Counted from the first letter of the stretch, positions 8,082 to 15,172 are shown. The stretch is 64,000 nucleotides of DNA from an uncultured bacterium (GCA_905214465.1 CAJMMD010000001.1:124001-188000), one strand, 5' to 3'. Made by a program: numbers and translations. The notes: generated by a model from the sequence alone, not told the origin.

Positions 8082-9419
8082 TTAGGAGTTCGCCAGGTAG
8101 TGCTTGATCTCCCACTCGGTGATCGTAGACTCAAACTTATGCCACTCGTCGCGCTTCTTTTTGAGGAAGAAGCTGTGAATGTGCTCGCCGAGGGCATCCT
8201 TCATAAACTGCGAGTCCTCAAACACGTCAAGCGCCTCTTTGAGCGAGCGCGGCAGCGGCGCGTAGCCGGCCTCGACCATCTGACGGTCGGTAAGCTTGAG
8301 CGTCTCGGCCGTTGCCTCGGGCGGGAGCTCCAGCTTGCGCTCGATGCCGTCCAGACCAGCCGCCAGCGTGACGGCGTTGACCAGGTACGGATTGGCCATG
8401 GGGTCGGGGCTGCGAAGCTCGATGCGCGTGGACAGCTGCTTGCCGGGCTTGTAAACCGGAATGCGGACCATACTCGCGCGGTTGCGCAGGCCCCACGTGG
8501 CGTACTGCGGCACGGAGTCGCCACCCGTGGTGATGCGCTTATACGAGTTGACCGTGGGATTGGTGATGGCGCTGATCTCGCGCGCGTGCGCCAAGATACC
8601 GGCCATATAGTGCTTGGCGACGTCGGAGAGATGGTACTTCTCGTCATCCTCGCCCCAAAAGACGTTGTTGCCGTCGTGGTCGAACAGCGACTGGCACAAG
8701 AACATAGCGCTGCCGTCCTCGCCCGCCAGCGGCTTGGGCATAAAGGAGGCGTGGCAACCGCTCTCGTAGGCCTGCTGCTTAATGATGAGTTTGGCCGTGG
8801 TGATGGCGTCGGACATGCTCAGGGCCTCGGCGTGGCGCAGGCTCATACCGTGCTGCGAGCGGCCGGCGGCGTGGAAGGTGTACTCCACGGGCACGGACAT
8901 CTTCTCGAGCGTGAGGACCGTGTTGCGACGCAGGTCGCGGGCGGCATCGCTCACCGAAAGATCGAAGTAGCCCACGTTGTCGAGCGGCTCGGGGGTGTGC
9001 TCGTCGGGGAAGTAGTAATACTCCAGCTCGGCACCCGCGTTGAGCAGATAGCCAGCCTTCTCGGCCTTGCGGAACATGCGGCGCAAGGCATCACGCGGGT
9101 CGCCGGCAAACGGCTTGCGATCGGGAGTACACACGTCGCAGAACACGCGCGCGACGCCGTTGTGGCTCGGACGCCACGGCAAAATCTGGAAGGTCGAAGC
9201 ATCGGGGAACGCCAGCATGTCGGCTTCCTCGGGCGTGGCAAAGCCCTCGATGGCGGAGCCGTCAAAGCCAATACCCTCCTCAAAAGCGACCTCGAGGTCC
9301 TCGGGGCTAATGGCAAAGTTCTTGAGGCGGCCGAGAATGTCGACAAACCACAGACGCACAAAGCGGATATCACGCTGCTCTACGGAGCGGAGTACGTAAT
9401 CGATGTTCTGCTGGTTCAT
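8082..9419 (-). CDS. glnA: Type I glutamine synthetase
   Basis: The 445-residue enzyme makes glutamine from glutamate, ammonia and ATP. It shows the beta-grasp N-terminus (RFVRLWFVDILGRLKNFAI), the signature GFDGSAIEGF, the ATP-binding region around KPLAGEDGSAMFLCQSLFD and the C-terminal ELRSPDPMANPYL. The length matches the shorter Gram-positive (GSI-alpha) form rather than the adenylylated form. AAAGGGGAG precedes the ATG. It is the first gene of a unit with the GlnR-like regulator. Confidence 0.96.
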   Translation of the reverse strand: MNQQNIDYVLRSVEQRDIRFVRLWFVDILGRLKNFAISPEDLEVAFEEGIGFDGSAIEGFATPEEADMLAFPDASTFQILPWRPSHNGVARVFCDVCTPDRKPFAGDPRDALRRMFRKAEKAGYLLNAGAELEYYYFPDEHTPEPLDNVGYFDLSVSDAARDLRRNTVLTLEKMSVPVEYTFHAAGRSQHGMSLRHAEALSMSDAITTAKLIIKQQAYESGCHASFMPKPLAGEDGSAMFLCQSLFDHDGNNVFWGEDDEKYHLSDVAKHYMAGILAHAREISAITNPTVNSYKRITTGGDSVPQYATWGLRNRASMVRIPVYKPGKQLSTRIELRSPDPMANPYLVNAVTLAAGLDGIERKLELPPEATAETLKLTDRQMVEAGYAPLPRSLKEALDVFEDSQFMKDALGEHIHSFFLKKKRDEWHKFESTITEWEIKHYLANS

Positions 9420-9553
9420 GTCGCTCCCCTTTCTTTCGGGCGGGTTTCGACTGGTCTATATCGCAGATACTATCGCAGAAAAATGTTTCCGCAGGGTTAA
9501 AGCGTATCAAGCGCCCAAAAAACGTGCGCGAACAGGCAGTTGCGAACGAGTAG

Positions 9554-10576
9554 TTAGCGCGAGGTCGAGGCGCGGTGTTCGATGTGGCCGGGGACCTCGA
9601 TGCGCTTGGGGGCGAGCTTTGCGGCATCGCCCACCGTAGTGGTAACGATGTCGATGCGCTCGGAGAGACGCTCGACTACGCGCTCGGCAATGGTAAGGGT
9701 ATCTTGCGCGGCCGTGGTCACACCGCCAAAGAGCACGTGGTTCCAGGGGTAATCGTCAAACGTCGCGATCTTGAGACCCGCCGGCAGCGAGGGGCCCAGC
9801 TGCGCCAACGCCTCGGTCAGGCGCAGAAAGACCAAACCGTTGACGGCAATGAGGCCGAGCTTTTTACCCGCATAGTCACGGATAGCTCCGTCCAGGCGGC
9901 CGACACCCGCGACGCCACCATCGGCCAGGGTGACGACCTCACCCGCAAGGCCGCGGCGCGAAAGCTCGTCGACAAAGGCCTCGGCACGCTCGCGACGCAC
10001 AGGGCTGTCGTCGCTTGCCTCGGTGAGCAGGCACAGGCGCTCGCTGCCCGCGACAGCCAAGGCATCTACCAGGCCGGCGACCAGCTCACGGTTGTTGGAG
10101 GTCACCAGATCGACACCGCCGGCGGCAATATCGCGGTCGAGCAGCACGACGGGCAAGCGTCCCGCTGCCGCGGCGATTGCCTCGTCATTGCCGCCACAGG
10201 TGTTGACGACCAGGCCGTCCACGCCGGCATCGATAAGTCTGGTGAGCGACTCTGCCTCCTTGGCGGGGTCGTTGCCACTAATGGCCGTCATGAGCGAGCA
10301 GCCGCGCGCGGCGGCACTGGCGGAAAGCCCTTCGAGCATGGCGCTCGAGAACGGGTTGGCGATGTCGGCCAAAATCACGCCGATGAGGTTGGTACGCGAG
10401 CTGCGCAGATTGCGCGCGGCGGCACGTGGACGATAGCCGGTGCGCTCGATAACTGCCGCGATGCGAGCGCGGGTTTCCTCGGTCATCTGCCCGGGGCGGT
10501 TGTTGAGATAGCGCGAGACCGTGGCCGGGCTCACGCCCGCCTCGGCAGCAATGTCCTTAATCCTCATCTGCGCCAT
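9554..10576 (-). CDS. LacI family regulator, likely controls KDG metabolism
   Basis: The protein has 340 residues with an N-terminal LacI helix-turn-helix (IKDIAAEAGVSPATVSRYLN), a hinge (RAAARNLRS) and a periplasmic-binding-protein-like sensor domain. It is divergent from kdgK across a gap that holds two copies of the LacI-type site AAACCGATTTCG, and the same site recurs at the promoter of the yczE-like gene at 14023. It therefore probably represses both and responds to KDG, KDPG or another sugar acid; this is inference from position. The start MAQMRIKD at 10576 is chosen from GGGGTG just upstream; MRIKD nine bases later is possible. Confidence 0.85.
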   Translation of the reverse strand: MAQMRIKDIAAEAGVSPATVSRYLNNRPGQMTEETRARIAAVIERTGYRPRAAARNLRSSRTNLIGVILADIANPFSSAMLEGLSASAAARGCSLMTAISGNDPAKEAESLTRLIDAGVDGLVVNTCGGNDEAIAAAAGRLPVVLLDRDIAAGGVDLVTSNNRELVAGLVDALAVAGSERLCLLTEASDDSPVRRERAEAFVDELSRRGLAGEVVTLADGGVAGVGRLDGAIRDYAGKKLGLIAVNGLVFLRLTEALAQLGPSLPAGLKIATFDDYPWNHVLFGGVTTAAQDTLTIAERVVERLSERIDIVTTTVGDAAKLAPKRIEVPGHIEHRASTSR

Positions 10577-10640
10577 AGCGCACCCCGTTTCCCAATTGTC
10601 GGCAGTCTGAGCCATTTTAGGCATTTTTTTAAAAATCCCG

Positions 10641-10707
10641 CTTGCAAAACGTTGTAGATGAGTATACTACAACTCGAAACGAAACCGATTTCGTAAACCG
10701 ATTTCGG
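10641..10707 (+). promoter_or_regulatory. kdgK promoter with LacI-type operators
   Basis: CTTGCA (10641-10646) and TATACT (10663-10668) are 16 bases apart. Downstream, ACGAAACCGATTTCGT (10679-10694) and a second AAACCGATTTCGG (10695-10707) overlap the expected transcription start and early leader, a repressing position. The dyad GTTGTAG...CTACAAC (10651-10673) spans the spacer and -10 and may bind another regulator. The promoter at 13987-14038 has the same hexamer geometry and the same operator. Confidence 0.75.
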
Positions 10708-10710
10708 CAA

Positions 10711-10768
10711 GCGTTGGCACGGAGGTGCAAAGATGCACCCTACCGTCTTGGCACCTCCGTGCCAACGC
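10711..10768 (+). ncRNA. Candidate structured leader RNA, motif K1 copy 1
   Basis: Arms GCGTTGGCACGGAGGTGC (10711-10728) and GCACCTCCGTGCCAACGC (10751-10768) pair perfectly over 18 bases. Inside, a single mismatch is followed by AAGA/TCTT and a loop containing GCACCCTACC. The copy at 14045-14096 keeps the same 22-base apical part while its 15-bp stem is wholly different in sequence yet fully paired. It would be the first structure in the kdgK transcript, about 44 bases before the start codon. No T-run follows, so it is not an ordinary terminator. Confidence 0.7.
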
Positions 10769-10811
10769 CATATCAAAGGTGAACGCACGAGCAAGAAGGA
10801 GCTGCGCGACC

Positions 10812-11846
10812 ATGGGTAAAACGGTTCTTACCTTCGGCGAGATCATGATGAGGCTCTCGCCCAAAGATCACCTGCGCATTGAGCAGGCCACCGAGTTTGA
10901 TGTCCGCTACGGCGGCGCCGAGGCCAACACCGCCCTTTCCCTGGCCTACCAGGGTGACAAGGCCGCTTACGTCTCCGTTGTCCCGGCCAACCGTCTGGGC
11001 GAGTGCGCCCTGCGTTCGCTGAAGGTCTACGACGTCGATACCTCGCGCGTCGTGCGCCAGGGCGACCGTCTTGGCTCCTATGTGTTTGAGGTCGGCGCCT
11101 CGCAGCGCGGCAACGGCTGCGTCTACGACCGCAAGTACTCTGCCATCAACATGGCCAAGCGCGACGTCTTTGACTGGGACGAGATCCTCAAGGGCATCGA
11201 CGTCTTCTACTTCTCCGGCGTGACGCCCGCCGTCTCCGACGAGATGGCCGCCGCCAGCAAGGATGCCCTCACCGCCTGCCGCGCCAAAGGCATCACCACC
11301 GTGTGCGACGTGAACTATCGCGGCAAGATGTGGTCGCCCGAGAAGTCGCAGGCCACCATGAAGGAACTCCTGCCGCTCGTTGACATCTGCATTGCCAACG
11401 ACGAGGACGCTCCTGCCGGTCTCGGTATGACCTGCGTCTCCGGCTCCCTTGCCCACGGCATCGAGGAGCGCGACACCTACGTCGAGATGGCCCGTCAGAT
11501 CTGCGCTGAGTACGGTTGCAAGAAGGTTGCCTCGGTCGTCCGCAACATCTCCTGCGTCGAGCGCTCCATCTGGATGGGCATGCTCTTTGACGCCGAGAGC
11601 GGCGAGCACTGGTTCTCCCCTGCTCACGATGTGCACGTGCTCGAGGGCGTTGCCGCCGGCGACGCTTTTAACGCCGGCCTCGTCCATGCCCTCATCAACG
11701 ACTTCGACCCGCAGGACGCCGTCAACTACGCGATTGCGGCCTCGATCCTCAAGCTCACCATCAAGGGCGATTCCAACCTGGTGACCGCAGACGAGATCGC
11801 AGCCGTGGCATCCGCCGCCGACGGTGGCACTCGCGTCGCGCGCTAA
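10812..11846 (+). CDS. kdgK: 2-keto-3-deoxygluconate kinase (PfkB family)
   Basis: The 344-residue protein belongs to the ribokinase/PfkB family: N-terminal LTFGEIMMRLSPKD, RYGGAEANTALSLAYQGD near residue 35, and the C-terminal ATP/anion-hole motif EGVAAGDAFNAGLVHAL with the catalytic Asp. It phosphorylates KDG to KDPG in the cytoplasm. The KDG role rather than generic fructokinase comes from the next gene, eda, which cleaves KDPG, and from the surrounding uronate genes. MGKTVLTF at 10812 is chosen because AAGGAG lies ten bases upstream; an upstream extension would run through the K1 hairpin. Confidence 0.92.
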   Translation: MGKTVLTFGEIMMRLSPKDHLRIEQATEFDVRYGGAEANTALSLAYQGDKAAYVSVVPANRLGECALRSLKVYDVDTSRVVRQGDRLGSYVFEVGASQRGNGCVYDRKYSAINMAKRDVFDWDEILKGIDVFYFSGVTPAVSDEMAAASKDALTACRAKGITTVCDVNYRGKMWSPEKSQATMKELLPLVDICIANDEDAPAGLGMTCVSGSLAHGIEERDTYVEMARQICAEYGCKKVASVVRNISCVERSIWMGMLFDAESGEHWFSPAHDVHVLEGVAAGDAFNAGLVHALINDFDPQDAVNYAIAASILKLTIKGDSNLVTADEIAAVASAADGGTRVAR

Positions 11847-11860
11847 GCCGTCCCCATTCC

Positions 11861-11900
11861 GCGGGCCGCAGCTTTCCATACCCATACCTCTGCGGCCCGC
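11861..11900 (+). other. Hairpin between kdgK and the K2 motif
   Basis: GCGGGCCGCAG (11861-11871) pairs perfectly with CTGCGGCCCGC (11890-11900) around a pyrimidine-rich loop holding CATACCCATACC. It follows the kdgK stop by 14 bases. It lacks a T-run and is not shared with the second K2 locus. Confidence 0.6.
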
Positions 11901-11919
11901 TCCCCGATTCCTCCGGTCG

Positions 11920-12050
11920 GGCAAAACCACCAGTCCCATTCCGGTTTTGCCTGGCATTTCCTACACGACTGGTCGCGCAGCCGGTTTTGGAATTGCTTGT
12001 GACCCCAAGCAGTGCCTCCGATAACCAATCCAAAACCGGCTCATGACCAG
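11920..12050 (+). ncRNA. Candidate structured RNA, motif K2 copy 1, upstream of eda
   Basis: Four helices can be drawn. P1 is GGCAAAACC/GGTTTTGCC (11920-11928, 11943-11951) with loop ACCAGTCCCATTCC. P2 is CTGGTC/GACCAG (11969-11974, 12045-12050). P3 is AGCCGGTTTTGGA/TCCAAAACCGGCT (11979-11991, 12029-12041). P4 is GCTTG/CAAGC (11995-11999, 12006-12010), followed by unpaired AGTGCCTCCGATAACC. The P1 loop CCAGTC can also pair with GACTGG at 11967-11972, which competes with P2. A second copy at 14121-14246 conserves the unpaired parts while changing every stem. It ends 50 bases before the eda start codon. Confidence 0.75.
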
Positions 12051-12100
12051 CATATTTGGCAATCACGCGCCCGCGCGCGCCGTACATCGAAAGGAACATC

Positions 12101-12742
12101 ATGTTCGATCAGTTCTACACCACGCTTGAGTCCCTGGGCATCGTGCCGGTCGTCGTGCTCGACAAGGTCGAGGACGCCGCTCCGCTCGCCCACGCCCTTA
12201 TGGCAGCAGGCATGAAGTCCGCCGAGGTCACCTTCCGCACCGCCTGCGCCGCCGAGTGCATCGCCGCCATGGCCGAGGCCGAGCCTGAGATGTGCGTTGG
12301 CGCCGGCACCGTCCTGACTGTCGAGCAGGTTGAGCAGGCCCGCGCCGCCGGTGCCAAGTTCATCGTCTCCCCGGGCTACAACGAGGACGTCGTGAAGCAC
12401 TGCATCGACATCGACCTGCCCGTCCTTCCCGGTACCGTGACCCCCTCCGAGGTCACCGCGGCCGAGAACCTGGGCCTCAAGATCACCAAGTTCTTCCCCG
12501 CGGCTCAGTATGGTGGCCTGAACACCATCAAGGCCCTCGCCGCTCCGTTTGTCGGTCATCGCTTTATGCCCACCGGCGGCGTGAGCACCGCCAACGTCGA
12601 GGAGTACCTGAGCTCCAGCGCCATCATCGCCTGTGGTGGCACCTGGATGGTCAAGCCGGCTCTGTTCGCCGACGGCGACTTCTCCAAGGTCGAGCAGATC
12701 GCCCGCGAGGCCATGGACGTCGTCAAGAAGGTCCGCGGCTAG
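12101..12742 (+). CDS. eda: KDPG/KHG aldolase
   Basis: The 213-residue class I aldolase has the small TIM-barrel pattern: catalytic Glu in SAEVTFRT (about residue 44), GAGTVLTVEQ, the Schiff-base lysine in KITKFFPAAQYGG (about residue 130) and the phosphate loop PTGGVS. It splits KDPG into pyruvate and glyceraldehyde-3-phosphate, the last step of the pathway fed by kdgK. GAAAGGA precedes MFDQFYTT at 12101. It is separated from kdgK by 254 bases that carry the K2 RNA motif, an unusually long gap within an operon. Confidence 0.95.
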   Translation: MFDQFYTTLESLGIVPVVVLDKVEDAAPLAHALMAAGMKSAEVTFRTACAAECIAAMAEAEPEMCVGAGTVLTVEQVEQARAAGAKFIVSPGYNEDVVKHCIDIDLPVLPGTVTPSEVTAAENLGLKITKFFPAAQYGGLNTIKALAAPFVGHRFMPTGGVSTANVEEYLSSSAIIACGGTWMVKPALFADGDFSKVEQIAREAMDVVKKVRG

Positions 12743-12759
12743 GTTTAGCTCTCTATCGT

Positions 12760-12797
12760 GAAAGGGGGCGTGTCCTAGACCTCGCCCCCTTTCTTTT
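12760..12797 (+). terminator. Terminator after eda
   Basis: GAAAGGGGGCG (12760-12770) pairs with CGCCCCCTTTC (12783-12793), followed by TTTT. It ends the kdgK-eda transcript. Confidence 0.9.
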
Positions 12798-12898
12798 AAA
12801 GCGGCTCGGAAGCGCGCCGTTTCCGTCACGAACAAGAACCAAAACCGTCTTGTATGCTGATAGAACGTGACGGAAGCGACACGCCCCCGAGCCGCTTT
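12798..12898. repeat. Long nested hairpin downstream of eda
   Basis: AAAGCGGCTCGG (12798-12809) pairs with CCGAGCCGCTTT (12887-12898), and inside it TTCCGTCACG (12821-12830) pairs with CGTGACGGAA (12866-12875). A small inner hairpin ACAAGA/TCTTGT completes a roughly 100-base fold. No coding function; function unknown. Confidence 0.6.
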
Positions 12899-12960
12899 TC
12901 CTACTCGGCTGGTAGTCGCGCCCAGCTGAGCCACTTCGACAAAAGCCGAGCCACCAAAAC

Positions 12961-13032
12961 AGCTGCGGCGCCGCCTGAAGGAATGGACCCTTGCTTCCGG
13001 TCTTTTCCTCCAAGCGGCGCCGCAGCTTTTTC
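12961..13032 (+). terminator. Second terminator-like hairpin in the eda-gntR gap
   Basis: AGCTGCGGCGCCGC (12961-12974) pairs perfectly with GCGGCGCCGCAGCT (13014-13027), followed by TTTTTC. The loop is 39 bases, longer than usual. Being the second terminator in a convergent gap, it may insulate the GntR gene from read-through. Confidence 0.65.
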
Positions 13033-13054
13033 ATGCCCCGATGTGTCCCAGCAC

Positions 13055-13117
13055 TTGCGGTGAAATAGGGACTGTTTACGCCGTCAGAGCCGCAAAACAA
13101 TCCTTATTTCACCGCAA
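13055..13117. repeat. Dispersed hairpin repeat, family R copy 1 (inverted orientation)
   Basis: TTGCGGTGAAATA (13055-13067) and TATTTCACCGCAA (13105-13117) form the ends. The reverse complement aligns with copies at 20821-20887 and 29230-29296, sharing an interior GGCTCT and AAACAG. It lies 16 bases beyond the gntR stop. Unlike the other copies it has no T-run on either side. Confidence 0.7.
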
Positions 13118-13133
13118 CTAATGTAGGGGCGAG

Positions 13134-13826
13134 TTAGATGGCCGAGTCTTTGGACAGCTCAAAGTAGTCGGGATGCAAGGCGATAACCGGACCCTGCTCC
13201 TCGGGCATCAGGTGCAAGTGCGTCTCTGCCAGGTAGCTCGCCGTGTCGGTATCGCCCCTCTTAATGGCCTCGAGAATCCGACGATGTTGTCGACGAATCG
13301 GCTCCCAATCCAGATCCTGCGACACCATACGCAACCAGTTGTATCGCTCAAAATGCGTGTTGACGCTCTTCATCCAATCCCACAGCATGTGACGACCGGC
13401 AATCTCAAAACACGTCTCATGAAACAGGTTATCCAAGTCGAAAAAGCGACGCGTCTCGCTATGGTCGAGCGACTCGGCCTCGGCAAGAATCTGCTCGAGC
13501 CGATGCTTTTGCTCGGACGTGGCAGCCGAACAACATTTAATGAGTACGCTTCTTTCGAGTTTCTCGCGCAAGAAACAGGCATTCTCGGCGTGTTCCATGC
13601 TGATCTTAGAGACGTAGGTGCCGCTCTTGGGACGCGTTTCCACCAGCTCTTGCTCGCGCAGGCGCACAAAGGACTCGCGAATTGGCGTGCGCCCGATCCC
13701 CGTCTCCTTTTCCAGACCAATCGCCGAAAGGCGCGTGCCGGGCTTGAGCTCGGCATAGATGATCTTGGAGCGTAATGCGTTGTATGCCTGATCTTGCAGG
13801 CTCTGATAATGCTGGTGCTGTTCCAT
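13134..13826 (-). CDS. GntR family regulator, FadR/FCD subgroup
   Basis: The 230-residue protein has a GntR winged helix (residues 10-75: AYNALRSKIIYAELKPGTRL, then TGIGRTPIRESFVRLREQELV) and an all-helical FCD ligand domain with metal-site residues in FFDLDNLFHETCFEIAGRH and ETHLHLM. FCD regulators often sense sugar acids such as hexuronates (ExuR, UxuR, LgoR). The position between the kdgK-eda and kduD blocks suggests a uronate sensor, but the ligand is not shown. MEQHQHYQ at 13826 is preferred because GAGGG lies upstream; the GTG at 13868 has no ribosome binding site. Confidence 0.85.
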   Translation of the reverse strand: MEQHQHYQSLQDQAYNALRSKIIYAELKPGTRLSAIGLEKETGIGRTPIRESFVRLREQELVETRPKSGTYVSKISMEHAENACFLREKLERSVLIKCCSAATSEQKHRLEQILAEAESLDHSETRRFFDLDNLFHETCFEIAGRHMLWDWMKSVNTHFERYNWLRMVSQDLDWEPIRRQHRRILEAIKRGDTDTASYLAETHLHLMPEEQGPVIALHPDYFELSKDSAI

Positions 13827-13949
13827 AAAGCCCTCGGATGAAGCCCACGGTTTGTCGAATAACTCCACGTAATACTATCGCATCCCCCATCCCACGGCGA
13901 TGTTTGAGGGGTAGGGCCGGGATTCGGCTTTTGACCGATAAGTTGTTGC

Positions 13950-13973
13950 AATTAGGTGAACGTTCACCTAATT
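13950..13973. promoter_or_regulatory. Perfect 24-bp LacI-type operator in the gntR/yczE gap
   Basis: The 24 bases are a perfect palindrome centred on GTGAACGTTCAC. The same core occurs upstream of kduD and throughout the pectin locus. Its centre is 47.5 bases upstream of the -10 hexamer at 14009, so it sits near -60 of the yczE promoter; it could also act on gntR. Confidence 0.8.
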
Positions 13974-13986
13974 TCTTCTATTTCGC

Positions 13987-14038
13987 TTTGCAAATGGATT
14001 CCCATGCGTATACTTAATCTCAACGAAACCGATTTCGT
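13987..14038 (+). promoter_or_regulatory. yczE-like gene promoter with CGAAACCGATTTCG operator
   Basis: TTTGCA (13987-13992) and TATACT (14009-14014) are 16 bases apart. ACGAAACCGATTTCGT (14023-14038) covers the predicted start region. The shared TTGCAAA-N14-TATACT geometry and operator match the kdgK promoter, so the LacI protein encoded at 9554-10576 probably controls both. Confidence 0.75.
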
Positions 14039-14044
14039 CAAGCC

Positions 14045-14096
14045 TGGGCAATAGGATGCTAAGACGCACCCTACCATCTTGGCATCCTATTGCCCA
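14045..14096 (+). ncRNA. Candidate structured leader RNA, motif K1 copy 2
   Basis: TGGGCAATAGGATGC (14045-14059) pairs perfectly with GCATCCTATTGCCCA (14082-14096). The 22-base apical part (AAGA, loop with GCACCCTACC, TCTT) matches copy 1 except for three bases. It lies about 25 bases into the predicted transcript and directly upstream of a K2 motif. Confidence 0.7.
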
Positions 14097-14120
14097 TGCC
14101 ATGCCATTTGCTTTCTTCCC

Positions 14121-14246
14121 GTCTCGTTGAGCCCTTCAGTCCCATTCTGGCACAACGAGACATTCCTAGACGACTGACCATGGGGCCGGCTTTTCTGCCG
14201 TTGAGGCAGTGCCTCCGATAACCCTCTTTTTGCCGGCCCAGGTCAG
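14121..14246 (+). ncRNA. Candidate structured RNA, motif K2 copy 2, upstream of the yczE-like gene
   Basis: P1 is GTCTCGTTG/CAACGAGAC (14121-14129, 14153-14161) with loop containing CAGTCCCATTC. P2 is CTGACC/GGTCAG (14174-14179, 14241-14246). P3 is GGGCCGGC/GCCGGCCC (14183-14190, 14232-14239). P4 is CTGCC/GGCAG (14195-14199, 14205-14209), followed by TGCCTCCGATAACC. The loop TCAGTC can pair with GACTGA at 14172-14177 in competition with P2. Stems differ from copy 1 but all pair, and loop segments are nearly identical. It ends 43 bases before the start codon. Confidence 0.75.
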
Positions 14247-14289
14247 ACATTTCTCTTTAAATATCCTTCAATCGAAAGGATGCAGCAGC

Positions 14290-14973
14290 ATGCGACCGCT
14301 CATCATCATGCATGGCGAGAAGATCGACTGGCGTCATACCGTCATAAGAATGCTGATGTATCTGGCGGGCGTTGCCGTGCTGGCACTCGGTATGAGCCTC
14401 CAGACGGCATCTGGCCTGGGCGTCGCCGCGCTCACGTGCTTTGCCACGACCCTATCCATGCTCACGGGCAAGACGCTCGGCTTTTGGATTACAACTACCT
14501 ATGTCGCTTACATCGCGGCGCAGCTCGCCATCTTGCGACGCGAATTTCAACCGCGCATTTTGCTCGAGCTTTGCTTTTCAACGCTAATGGGCGGCTTCAC
14601 CGATCTGTTCATGGCGTTCAACCCGCTGCATCCCACGGCGCTCCCCGCGCAGGTTGCGACCATGCTGCTCTCCCTCGCTATCACCGCATTTGGCGTCAGT
14701 CTCGTCGTCAACATGGGCGTTGTCCCCAACGCACCCGACGGCTTGGTGCAGGTCATTGCGGAAAAGCTCAAGCGCCGTTTTGGAGACGTAAAGGTCATGT
14801 TCGATTGCTCGCATGTCGCCGCCTCGCTCACGCTGTCGCTGGTATGCATGCACAACTTAGGCGGCTTTGGCATAACCACCGCCATCTCGGCACTGTTCTT
14901 GGGCCACATCATCAACTTCGCCAACAAGCTGTTTGCCCAGCGATTCGTCCGCATGGCGTTTGGCGCCAAATAG
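14290..14973 (+). CDS. YczE/YitT-like integral membrane protein in the KDG regulon
   Basis: The 227-residue protein has about five membrane helices and resembles the YczE/YyaS family of unknown function (TVIRMLMYLAGVAVLALGMS; GVSLVVNMGVVPNAPDGLVQ; ALFLGHIINFANKLF). Its promoter shares the kdgK operator and it carries both K1 and K2 leader motifs, so it is expressed with KDG metabolism. A role in uronate or KDG movement across the membrane is an inference from that co-regulation only. MRPLIIMHG at 14290 is chosen from AAAGGATG upstream; an earlier in-frame ATG lies inside the K2 motif. Confidence 0.8.
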   Translation: MRPLIIMHGEKIDWRHTVIRMLMYLAGVAVLALGMSLQTASGLGVAALTCFATTLSMLTGKTLGFWITTTYVAYIAAQLAILRREFQPRILLELCFSTLMGGFTDLFMAFNPLHPTALPAQVATMLLSLAITAFGVSLVVNMGVVPNAPDGLVQVIAEKLKRRFGDVKVMFDCSHVAASLTLSLVCMHNLGGFGITTAISALFLGHIINFANKLFAQRFVRMAFGAK

Positions 14974-15142
14974 CGAACAGCCGCGGAGCAAACGAGGCTC
15001 GAGTGCCCGGCATATCGATGTCGCAAATAACGACGCACGCGCTATACGGACGATGAGGAATAGCCCGTCGCAAACCCCGCAAGCGGAGCTATATGTTGCT
15101 ATAACTTGACATAAATTGGTCCATTGCCAGCCGGCATGCAAA

Positions 15143-15172
15143 AGGCCCCAAGCCATTCGCGGCTTGGGGCCT
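15143..15172. terminator. Bidirectional terminator between yczE-like and AlbA-type genes
   Basis: AGGCCCCAAGCC (15143-15154) pairs perfectly with GGCTTGGGGCCT (15161-15172) around ATTCGC, between two convergent genes. Confidence 0.8.
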
